Positions 1 through 5,278 of a stretch of DNA of 5,322 nucleotides are shown here, in pieces. Location: contig JAAXHY010000417.1 in NCBI GenBank assembly GCA_012270665.1, positions 1 through 5,322 on the forward strand, written 5' to 3'. The stretch's first letter is position 1. Every line of letters begins with the position of its first letter. Under the pieces are notes generated by a model. The model was not told the origin of the DNA, made no database searches, and was given only the letters and a program-made list of their open reading frames with translations. Both the position numbers and the translations under genes were made by a program. The stretch comes from Dehalococcoidia bacterium. GTDB lineage: Bacteria > Chloroflexota > Dehalococcoidia > SAR202 > UBA11138.

Positions 1-162
1 AGCGACACCGACGTCGCCTTCTCCTGTCGCCAGCGGCACGACGGACTCATCCGCCTCCTGCTCCCCTACTCCCGCAACATCAGCGCCGTCGAGTCCATGC
101 TCGAAGCCGAAGCCACCCGCGGCCAGATGACCACCAGCACCCTCGGCTTCACGCCACTCTAG
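1..162 (+). CDS. 3' end of an unrecognised protein (partial, 53 codons)
   Basis: Frame 1 is open from the window edge to a TAG at 160-162. About 48 of 53 codons end in G or C, which is the strong third-position bias expected of real coding sequence here. The visible C-terminus begins SDTDVAFSCRQRHDG, has a hydrophobic stretch LIRLLLPY, and ends TSTLGFTPL. A loose likeness to a degraded ankyrin repeat (G-x-x-x-LLL followed later by GFTPL) is too weak to use as a call. The gene converges on the M16 peptidase gene, whose stop lies 39 nt away. The intervening bases hold an A-rich patch but no clear terminator hairpin. The start and most of the protein lie outside the window. Confidence 0.6.
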   Translation, partial: SDTDVAFSCRQRHDGLIRLLLPYSRNISAVESMLEAEATRGQMTTSTLGFTPL

Positions 163-201
163 GTATAGGAAAAAGGAAACGCTACCAGAGTTAGGCGACC
201 C

Positions 202-1491
202 CTACAACCTCAACAGCCCCGACAGCCGCTTCCGCCCCCGGCACGGTCCCACAACCGCCATGTTCAACCGCTCCGTCACAAGATGCTCCGACGCTACCCG
301 CCGAATTTCCGACAGGCTTATCGAGTTGACGCTCTCCACCACCTCGTCCACCCCGACTATCTTCCCCAGCAGAATCTCCTGGCTGCCCATCCACGCCGAC
401 ACGGAGCGCGTATCCTCCATCCTCAGCATCATGCGACCGGCCACCAGCCGCTTCGCCTTCTCCATCTCCTCCTCCGGCAAACAGTCTCGCACATCCGCCA
501 CCTGCTCCAGTACCGTCGGGGCCGCCTCATACACGCTCTTCGGCTCCACCCCCGCTGATATTACGAACGCTCCCGTGTCCTTGAAGTGCGCGACCCCGCT
601 GTGAATGTCGTATGCCAACCCGCGCTTCTCGCGCAGTTCCACGAACAGCCTGCTGCTCATCCCCTCGCCCAGTATCACGCTCAGAAGGTCTAGCGCGTAC
701 CGGTCGGGATGATTCAATGAAAGCCCGGGCAGCGCGATGGACATATGGACCTGCTCGGAGCTCCGGTATTCCAGCTTCATCTGTGGTCCGTCCTGGATAT
801 GAGTTACGGGGGCCGGCTCGCCGCTAGCCGGACTCGGCCAGTCGCGTGATAGCTCCTCCGCCCGCGCAGCCACTTCCGAATGCGGAACATTCCCAGCCAC
901 GCTAACCACGATGTTGCGCGGTGTGTAGTATTCGGCCACGTGGTCGAGCAGCATATCGCGCGTGACGCGCTCTACCGACTCCTTAGTGCCTCCGATGTCC
1001 CGTCCCAGCGGGTGATCGGGCCACAGCATCTCGTCTATCAGCGAGTCCACCCGCGCTGTCGGGTAGTCGTTGATCATCGCGAGCTCTTCCTGTATGACCC
1101 GTCGCTCCTTCTCCACGTCATCCGGCTTGTACAGCGAGTTGCGGAGCATATCGAACAGCAGGTCGAGCGCCTCGGCGAAATACGGCTGGGCAATCTTGCA
1201 CCAATAGACCGTCAGTTCCTGCTCGGTGCCCGCGTTCATAACACCGCCCGTCCCCTCGATTGCGGAGCTTATATCCACAGGGTCCGGTCTGCGCTCAGTA
1301 CACTTGAACACCATGTGCTCGATGAAATGAGAAAGGCCCGCCTCGGTGTCGCTTTCATAGCGGGATCCCACCTTTACGAATACGGAGACAGCCACCGACC
1401 GGGTATGCGGCATATCGCACGATACCACTCGCAGGCCATTGTCCAGGGTTGTCTTTTGGAAGACCTGGAGGGAATCGTTATATTCGCTCAT
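202..1491 (-). CDS. M16B family zinc metallopeptidase (processing-peptidase-like)
   Basis: A 429-residue protein with the inverted zinc motif H55-F-I-E58-H59. E58 is the catalytic base, and the third ligand is a glutamate in the VIQEE segment near 136, about 77 residues on, as in pitrilysin and mitochondrial processing peptidase beta. The family entry signature QKTTLDNGLRVV is near the N-terminus, and the C-terminal half has SSRLF..LREKRGLAY, with the R290/Y294 pair typical of active M16 enzymes. The length fits single-chain M16B subunits, which dimerise. There is no signal peptide, so it is probably cytosolic; the substrate is unknown. It is the third gene of the decarboxylase-ACT operon. 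I chose the ATG at 1491 because similarity begins just after it. An in-frame ATG at 1542, 10 nt after the ACT stop, would add 17 residues without recognisable homology. Neither start has a strong ribosome binding site, so the start is uncertain. Ends in TAG. Confidence 0.93.
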   Translation of the reverse strand: MSEYNDSLQVFQKTTLDNGLRVVSCDMPHTRSVAVSVFVKVGSRYESDTEAGLSHFIEHMVFKCTERRPDPVDISSAIEGTGGVMNAGTEQELTVYWCKIAQPYFAEALDLLFDMLRNSLYKPDDVEKERRVIQEELAMINDYPTARVDSLIDEMLWPDHPLGRDIGGTKESVERVTRDMLLDHVAEYYTPRNIVVSVAGNVPHSEVAARAEELSRDWPSPASGEPAPVTHIQDGPQMKLEYRSSEQVHMSIALPGLSLNHPDRYALDLLSVILGEGMSSRLFVELREKRGLAYDIHSGVAHFKDTGAFVISAGVEPKSVYEAAPTVLEQVADVRDCLPEEEMEKAKRLVAGRMMLRMEDTRSVSAWMGSQEILLGKIVGVDEVVESVNSISLSEIRRVASEHLVTERLNMAVVGPCRGRKRLSGLLRL

Positions 1492-1552
1492 ATTCGTTGA
1501 TTTTCTCGTGAATCTGGGGAACGGCGTATCGGACTCTGACATCCAAGAGCCG

Positions 1553-1975
1553 TTAAATCAAGGTGTCGCTATCGAGTAGGGAACGCGCCAAATCGTCGTC
1601 GTCGGTCGTGACCGCGACGACCGCGTGTCCCGCAAGGCGATGCACGATATGGATAGTACGCACGTTGAGATTATGTTCACTAAAGAGTCGCGCGATACCC
1701 GCCAACGCCCCGGGCTTATCGGGCAGGTGGAAGACTACGGCGTCCGACGTTACCGCGCGCAGGCCGGCCTCTAGCAGCGCGTGAAGAGCGGCGTCATCGT
1801 CGCTGGTGCTGAGCGTGATGACTCCAAACTCCCCGGCCAAGCGGCCGTCAATCATTTCAATGTTGACCCCCGCTTCGCCGAGAGCCTCTGTAACTTGCGC
1901 CAGCGCATCTGAACCCTGAGACACGATAACGATGACGCGACGGCGCGCTGTGCCGTCGGCTTCAGGCTGACTCAT
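1553..1975 (-). CDS. Tandem ACT-domain protein, putative amino-acid sensor
   Basis: A 140-residue protein made almost entirely of two ACT-like domains, about residues 13-75 and 79-138. The second carries the classic ligand-site turn LPDKPGALAGIARLF (D86, P88-G89, L91) followed by NVRTIHI. The first keeps the beta-alpha-beta pattern (VIVIVSQGSDALAQV, GVNIEMID) but lacks the DxPG turn. ACT pairs usually bind amino acids and regulate metabolic enzymes; no catalytic domain is attached. The start is the ATG at 1975, whose first base begins an ATGA overlap with the decarboxylase stop. GGAG lies 7 nt upstream of it. An upstream in-frame ATG at 1993 would add six residues but lies inside the decarboxylase gene and is less likely. 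The coupling suggests that it regulates, or is regulated with, the decarboxylase; this is inference. Ends in TAA. Confidence 0.88.
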   Translation of the reverse strand: MSQPEADGTARRRVIVIVSQGSDALAQVTEALGEAGVNIEMIDGRLAGEFGVITLSTSDDDAALHALLEAGLRAVTSDAVVFHLPDKPGALAGIARLFSEHNLNVRTIHIVHRLAGHAVVAVTTDDDDLARSLLDSDTLI

Positions 1976-3102
1976 GTGTAATCTCCAGGCCATTCAAGGC
2001 AATCGGCGATGACTTCATCAATCATTTCACGGGTGACATGGGGCATCGTTATCAGGTGAGCGATGTCATCCAGCGGCGCAAGTTGCCACTGAAAGAGTAC
2101 ATACGGCGAGGGGCGTGGAAATACGACCGTAGCGCTGTTCTTCGCGCGCCAGGCGGGAATGCCATTCGCGTTGAACTGCCGCACCGCGTACTCGGCGGTG
2201 TCGAGCATCCACTCCACGATTTCGCGAAAGCCGTCGCGCCCGTTCTTAGTCAGCGAGTACCAGATTACCATCGGCGTGAAGGCGTTACGCGAGCCGAGCA
2301 GCGTGGTGTCCAACGCGCCGACGTACTCGATTGCGCGGCCAATCCGCGCGGTGTACTCTTTCTTTGTCACCACAACACCGCAGGGGAGCGGCGAGCCAAG
2401 CATCTTGTGGCCCGAGATGGCGATGCTGTCAATTCCGCTGTCGAATCCGAACGGCTGCGGATCGTCAACGAAGGGCAGGATCATCCCGCTCAGCGCCGCG
2501 TCGGCGTGGATGTAGTAGCGTGTAAGCGCCAACTCTTCAACAATGCCGTTGATGCGGTCCAGATCGTCAACCGCGCCCTTCATCGTCGTGCCGATATTCG
2601 CCACTATCAGCGCCGGCGCGTCACGGTTGATGCGAATAGACTCGCGCAGGTCATCGTAGTCTATCTCGCCGTTATCCTGGCTACGGATCATGATGTTGCG
2701 TATATTCAGGATATGCAGGATCTTGAGCACCGAATAGTGGGTGTCCTGCGAGAAATAGGCGACCGGCTCATGCAGCATCTCGCGGCCCACGTAGATGCCG
2801 TACATATTGCCCTCGGTGCCACCCGCGGTGACGTACCCCCAAGCGTCATCAGGGGACAGACGCATCAACTCCGCGACTTCGCGCACCACCTCACGTTCCG
2901 TTTCATGCGTGTTCGACTGGTAGCGCGAGTGCCCGAACGGGTCGCCCACGTTGTTCGCGGCGAAGGCAAGAAGCGGATAGAGCGCGGAGTAATCGAAGTC
3001 TTGGTTGACCGGATAGCCCGCGGAAAACGGGCCGAGCAACTCGAATTCAGAAAGCACCTGGTGAATGCGGTGGTCGAGTTTAGACTGTGTAGGTTGATTC
3101 AT
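1972..3102 (-). CDS. hdc: PLP-dependent histidine/serine decarboxylase family protein (group II)
   Basis: A 376-residue group II PLP decarboxylase of the length usual for Gram-negative histidine decarboxylases. Visible motifs are GYVTAGGTEGNMYG (phosphate grip, 89-102), DTHYSV (120-125, with H122 stacking on the PLP ring), NGEIDYDDL, NIGTTMKGAVDD, HADAALSGMILPFVDD (199-214, with D201 contacting the pyridine nitrogen) and SGHKMLGSPLPCG (230-242, with K233 forming the Schiff base). From memory, HADAALSGMILPFVDD and the KNSATVVFP segment match bacterial histidine decarboxylase, which makes histamine. VKGAVDD-like and WQLAPLDDIAHLITMP segments also recall plant serine decarboxylase, which makes ethanolamine. 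The fold and chemistry are therefore secure; the substrate is less so, and the symbol is provisional. First gene of an operon with the ACT and M16 genes, with its own promoter upstream. ATG is at 3102 with a weak GAG six nt upstream. Ends in TGA. Confidence 0.9.
   Translation of the reverse strand: MNQPTQSKLDHRIHQVLSEFELLGPFSAGYPVNQDFDYSALYPLLAFAANNVGDPFGHSRYQSNTHETEREVVREVAELMRLSPDDAWGYVTAGGTEGNMYGIYVGREMLHEPVAYFSQDTHYSVLKILHILNIRNIMIRSQDNGEIDYDDLRESIRINRDAPALIVANIGTTMKGAVDDLDRINGIVEELALTRYYIHADAALSGMILPFVDDPQPFGFDSGIDSIAISGHKMLGSPLPCGVVVTKKEYTARIGRAIEYVGALDTTLLGSRNAFTPMVIWYSLTKNGRDGFREIVEWMLDTAEYAVRQFNANGIPAWRAKNSATVVFPRPSPYVLFQWQLAPLDDIAHLITMPHVTREMIDEVIADCLEWPGDYT
1983..1986 (-). promoter_or_regulatory. 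Shine-Dalgarno of the ACT gene, inside the decarboxylase gene
   Basis: Minus-strand GGAG, followed by 7 nt and then the ATG at 1975. It lies within the last codons of the decarboxylase gene. Together with the ATGA stop/start overlap at 1972-1975 it decides the start of the ACT gene and indicates translational coupling. Confidence 0.7.
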
Positions 3103-3149
3103 AGGAATCTCATCTGGGACGGATGATGTGTTGCTTATTGGACAAAAAT

Positions 3150-3179
3150 ATCATAGTCAGGGGGCTCCAAATCTGTCAA
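3150..3179 (-). promoter_or_regulatory. Sigma70-type promoter of the decarboxylase-ACT-M16 operon
   Basis: On the minus strand there is a perfect TTGACA (3179-3174), an 18-nt spacer and TATGAT (3155-3150), five of six consensus bases. Transcription would start near 3143, giving a leader of about 40 nt before the ATG at 3102. The position, between divergent genes and facing the decarboxylase, fits. Not tested experimentally. Confidence 0.6.
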
Positions 3180-3213
3180 TCATCATACTAAACCCAAACC
3201 TCTTTCCGCATTG

Positions 3214-3219
3214 TATAAT
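3214..3219 (+). promoter_or_regulatory. Candidate -10 box for the UGSC selenoprotein gene
   Basis: A perfect TATAAT lies 34 nt upstream of the ATG at 3254, which would give a short leader containing the ribosome binding site. I see no good -35 hexamer at 16-18 nt spacing (the sequence there is A/C-rich), so this promoter may be weak, activator-dependent, or a chance match. Confidence 0.4.
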
Positions 3220-3239
3220 ATGGTCATCATTCGACCTTC

Positions 3240-3245
3240 AGGAGG
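3240..3245 (+). promoter_or_regulatory. Consensus Shine-Dalgarno of the UGSC gene
   Basis: AGGAGG with an 8-nt spacer to the ATG at 3254. This fixes the start at MVQTAVRTQH rather than an upstream in-frame ATG at 3128, which lies in A/T-rich intergenic sequence overlapping both promoter boxes. Confidence 0.85.
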
Positions 3246-3253
3246 CTGTAAAG

Positions 3254-3808
3254 ATGGTACAAACAGCGGTACGAACCCAGCATATACTCGTTGACCCTAC
3301 GACCGAGCCCATTGTCCCGGGCTTCATTCCCGCGCCGAGGCTGGACTCGCTGGAAAACAAGAGACTCGGCCTCATAGACGACGCCAAGGACGGCGCTCAG
3401 GTCCTCCTGGAAGAGATAGCCGACGTCCTGAAAGAGCGATACGGAGTCGCATCGGTCAACTACCATCGCAAGCCCTCGGCGTCCAAGCCCATGGACCCCG
3501 ACATACTCCAGGACATGACCAAAGACTGCGACTACATCGTCGTCGCAATCGGCAGTTGAGGGTCCTGCAGCGCGTGCAGTGTGCACGACGGAATCCACGC
3601 GGAGAAGGCCGGTACGCCATCGGTAACCATCTGCACCGACATATTCGAAATCACGGCCCGGTCCATGGCCGAAATGTGGGGAGCGCCCACATATCCCATC
3701 GTTCTGACCGAGCATCCCATCGCCGAACTCACCCGCGAACAGTTGCGGGCCAGGGCTGAAGATATGCTCCCAGATATGGAGACAATCCTGCTAGGCGCGA
3801 GAACATGA
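3254..3808 (+). CDS. UGSC family selenoprotein (TGA 3557-3559 read as selenocysteine)
   Basis: Conventional reading stops after 101 residues (..DYIVVAIGS). Reading TGA 3557-3559 as selenocysteine continues in frame for 82 more residues, giving 184, with the active site U102-G-S-C105-S-A-C108. This is the motif that names the UGSC family, in which selenocysteine and cysteine forms are known. The N-terminal part has a strand-helix pattern (KRLGLIDDAKDGAQ, then helix LLEEIADVLKERYG) and a second strand YIVVAIG leading straight into U102, as in a redox active-site loop. C127 and the conserved-looking APTYPIV follow. The protein lacks a signal peptide and is probably cytosolic. Its biochemical function is not established; the U-x-x-C layout suggests thiol/selenol redox or thiol-dependent chemistry. 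A 6-bp hairpin follows the TGA at SECIS distance. The gene ends in a normal TGA at 3806-3808. A pseudogene is the alternative, but it would not explain the exact motif. Confidence 0.9.
3573..3587 (+). promoter_or_regulatory. Putative bacterial SECIS hairpin of the UGSC gene
   Basis: CGTGCA (3573-3578), loop GTG, TGCACG (3582-3587): six perfect pairs. The apical loop begins 20 nt after the UGA and opens with G followed by U. This fits the known bacterial pattern, in which the loop lies roughly 16-37 nt from UGA with a G among its first two bases. A competing CTGCA/TGCAG stem at 3565-3579 is closer to the UGA and would exclude this one, so the fold needs testing. Confidence 0.65.
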
Positions 3809-3891
3809 GAACATTGCGATAGTGAGAAGTGAGCCGGCGTCTGAACTTCAAGCTCCGATAGACAATAGCTCTCCAAAATAAGGGTGAAGGC
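3809..3891. other. Gap between two convergent selenoprotein genes
   Basis: These 83 nt separate the two stop codons. I find no GC-rich hairpin followed by a T-run for either strand. The only small stem is an imperfect GAAGGC/GCTTTC at 3886-3900, which overlaps the lipoprotein stop. No promoter or small gene is visible. Confidence 0.5.
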
Positions 3892-4461
3892 TCAGCTTTC
3901 CTCCGACAACTCCCTGAATAGCTCTTGCCACGTCTCGGCGTCGCCGCCACCCATCCTCTCACGATAGACGATCACGCCGTCGGAGTCGAAGGCGATCTTC
4001 GTTGACTGTCGAATCACGTTGAGCCGCAGCAGCGTATCCCTGTCGGAGTGGGTCAGCGGCCAGGGGTATCCCTGGTCGCGCTTGAAGTCCTCCAGCTTGT
4101 CGAAGCTGTCCGACGGGTCTATGTTCACGGCGTAGAAATCAACTTCCTCAGCGAACTCAGGCCAGACATATATCAGGCTCCGCAACTCGGAGCGACACAC
4201 CGTTCAAGTGGTGGCGAAGAAGAACAGGAAGGCGGGCCTTCCGCTCTCGACGAGATCGGTGGACGTGAGCTTCTCCCCGTTGCCCGTGAGCGTAAGTTCG
4301 AAGTTCGGAAGCCTATTGCCTATTTCATTTCCGACCCTGACTTCCGTGGACGTCTCCGGAGCGGGCGGCGGCGCGGCGGGGGCGGACTCCGACGGCGATC
4401 CGCAGGCCGCTGCCAGCAGCGCCCCCATTCCGAGCGTGGTCAGTATGAAGCGCTTGAACAT
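3892..4461 (-). CDS. Thioredoxin/TlpA-like redoxin lipoprotein, selenoprotein (TGA 4206-4204 as Sec)
   Basis: The reading frame is interrupted once, by TGA at 4206-4204, after FLFFFATT. Read as selenocysteine it gives a 189-residue protein with active site U86-T-V-C89 followed by RSEL. In TlpA/ResA-type thioredoxins the same place reads F-x-A-T-x-C-x-x-C-R-x-E, so the TGA replaces exactly the first redox cysteine. Residues 1-20 form a lipoprotein signal: MFKR, a hydrophobic core, then LAAAC with C20 as the probable lipidation site. A Pro/Ala/Ser linker (21-40) follows, then the redoxin domain (about 43-187: VGNEIGNRLPNFEL, FYAVNIDP, KIAFDSDGVIVY). The protein would act outside the cytoplasmic membrane. 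The usual cis-proline before Thr is Ser153. GAGGGG just upstream supports the ATG at 4461. It lies 30 nt after the HAD gene and is probably cotranscribed. A SECIS-like hairpin follows the TGA. Ends in TGA. Confidence 0.9.
4177..4193 (-). promoter_or_regulatory. Putative bacterial SECIS hairpin of the redoxin lipoprotein gene
   Basis: In the minus-strand transcript GCUCCG (4193-4188), loop AGUUG and CGGAGC (4182-4177) form six perfect, mostly G-C pairs. The loop begins 17 nt after the UGA and has G as its second base, followed by U. Spacing, stem and loop fit the bacterial SECIS pattern. Unlike most chance hairpins it sits exactly where decoding would need it. Confidence 0.7.
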
Positions 4462-4464
4462 GAA

Positions 4465-4470
4465 CCCCTC
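4465..4470 (-). promoter_or_regulatory. Shine-Dalgarno of the redoxin lipoprotein gene
   Basis: Minus-strand GAGGGG; the GAGG core ends 5 nt before the ATG at 4461. It lies in the 30-nt gap after the HAD stop and supports a start that keeps the complete lipoprotein signal. Confidence 0.55.
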
Positions 4471-4491
4471 GCGTCGTGAACTATATTGCCG

Positions 4492-5193
4492 CTACCGCTC
4501 CAACTCCATCGCGCGAACCAGGCTCGCCAGGTCGTGGACTTCCAAGTCCGGCCTAGCGTCCGTCGGACGTGTCGCGCCACCCTCCTTGCCATGTCCGCGA
4601 TTGACCCAGACCGACGCGATTCCGAGTTCGTTGGCGGGAGCAATGTCGTGATACAGACTCTCGCCTATGTGCAGCCACCTGTCCTTTTCGATGCCCATCC
4701 GTTCGAGGGCAACGTCGAAATTCCTGTGGTCCGGCTTATAGCTGCCGCACTGCTGGGCGGTGACCACCACGTCCAGTTCCACCTCCAGCGCCTCCGCAGT
4801 CGGCGCGAACAGGTCGTCGTCCACGTTGGATATGATTGCCAGATTGTAACGCTGCTTCATAGATCTCAGCGAGTCTCTGGTATCGGGGAACACCGGCCAC
4901 GAACCGATGGTGTTCACCAGGCAATTCATCTCCGACTCGGAGAACTGCACGTCCAGCTTTATCCCTATCATCGCCACTACCCGCCGCAGAACGCGGCGGT
5001 ACTCCAGGTATCTTCCGCCCTGCTGTATCTGCGGCTCCACTTCGGCGAACAGCGCCAGAATCTCCGACCTGGACATCAGTATATCGCGCGAACTGAGAAC
5101 GTCCGACACTGCGTCCGAAATGCCTGTCTCCCAGTCGACCAGCGTACCATAGCAGTCGAAACTCAGCCATTGAAATCGTTCAAAATCAAGCAA
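4492..5193 (-). CDS. HAD-superfamily hydrolase, haloacid-dehalogenase-like (TTG start)
   Basis: A 233-residue HAD subfamily IA protein. Motif I is SFDCYGTLVDWETG with nucleophile D13. The second acidic residue of phosphatase DxD is Tyr15, as in L-2-haloacid dehalogenases. Motif II is IISNVDDDLF (S122), motif III is SYKPDHRNF (K153), and motif IV is HIGESLYHDIAPANELGI (E178, D183). A helical cap occupies about residues 20-100. Motif IV is phosphatase-like and lacks the S-x-N-x-x-D of characterised dehalogenases, so the reaction cannot be assigned: small-molecule dehalogenase or phosphatase are both open. It is soluble, with no signal peptide. The start is TTG at 5193: an in-frame TAA lies two codons upstream, and AAAGGA sits 8 nt before the TTG. 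The redoxin lipoprotein gene follows 30 nt downstream on the same strand. Ends in TAG. Confidence 0.9.
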   Translation of the reverse strand: MLDFERFQWLSFDCYGTLVDWETGISDAVSDVLSSRDILMSRSEILALFAEVEPQIQQGGRYLEYRRVLRRVVAMIGIKLDVQFSESEMNCLVNTIGSWPVFPDTRDSLRSMKQRYNLAIISNVDDDLFAPTAEALEVELDVVVTAQQCGSYKPDHRNFDVALERMGIEKDRWLHIGESLYHDIAPANELGIASVWVNRGHGKEGGATRPTDARPDLEVHDLASLVRAMELER

Positions 5194-5201
5194 TTCTTAC
5201 A

Positions 5202-5207
5202 TCCTTT
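5202..5207 (-). promoter_or_regulatory. Shine-Dalgarno supporting the TTG start of the HAD gene
   Basis: Minus-strand AAAGGA with an 8-nt spacer to TTG at 5193. An overlapping ATG (in GGATGTAA) is followed at once by TAA, and the frame of the HAD gene is closed by a TAA at 5199-5197, so no earlier start is available. Confidence 0.65.
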
Positions 5208-5261
5208 GCGTTGATATCCAATATAATCACCAATGACTATCATGCAGAAAGTATAGCCCCC

Positions 5262-5273
5262 AGGGCGCGCCCT
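5262..5273. repeat. 12-bp perfect palindrome upstream of the HAD gene
   Basis: AGGGCGCGCCCT is its own reverse complement and lies about 70 nt upstream of the HAD start. No T-run follows on either strand, so it is not a standard terminator. It could be an operator half-site pair or chance. AT-rich boxes between it and the gene (TATACT at 5255-5250, TATATT at 5225-5220, minus strand) could serve as -10 elements, but no convincing -35 accompanies them. Confidence 0.3.
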
Positions 5274-5278
5274 TACCA

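Noticed and set aside
163..201. Terminator between the first gene and the M16 gene
   Set aside because: The A-rich patch lacks a flanking stable hairpin on either strand.
880..1500. Plus-strand open frame opposite the M16 peptidase gene
   Set aside because: Antisense shadow of a gene with an intact zinc motif; no domain or plausible ribosome binding site.
2038..3126. Long plus-strand open frame (362 codons) opposite the decarboxylase gene
   Set aside because: It mirrors a strongly supported gene on the other strand, is rich in Arg/His/Val as antisense frames of GC-rich genes are, and shows no family motif.
3254..3808. UGSC gene as a pseudogene or two separate genes
   Set aside because: Frame is unbroken apart from one TGA placed exactly at the family's selenocysteine, with intact motifs on both sides and a hairpin at SECIS distance.
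3532..3876. Minus-strand open frames across the UGSC gene (also 3227-3715)
   Set aside because: They cover the selenoprotein on the opposite strand, lack motifs, and owe their openness to base composition.
3557..4206. Reassignment of TGA to Trp or Gly across the genome
   Set aside because: The decarboxylase and both selenoprotein genes end in TGA at natural C-termini, and Trp is encoded by TGG throughout.
3892..4461. Redoxin lipoprotein as a degraded gene or two genes
   Set aside because: The only lesion is a TGA at the first redox position; signal peptide, active-site context and C-terminal half are intact and in one frame.
4486..5214. Plus-strand open frame (242 codons) opposite the HAD gene
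   Set aside because: It is antisense to a protein with all four HAD motifs; its translation is His/Arg/Gln-rich with no recognisable domain.
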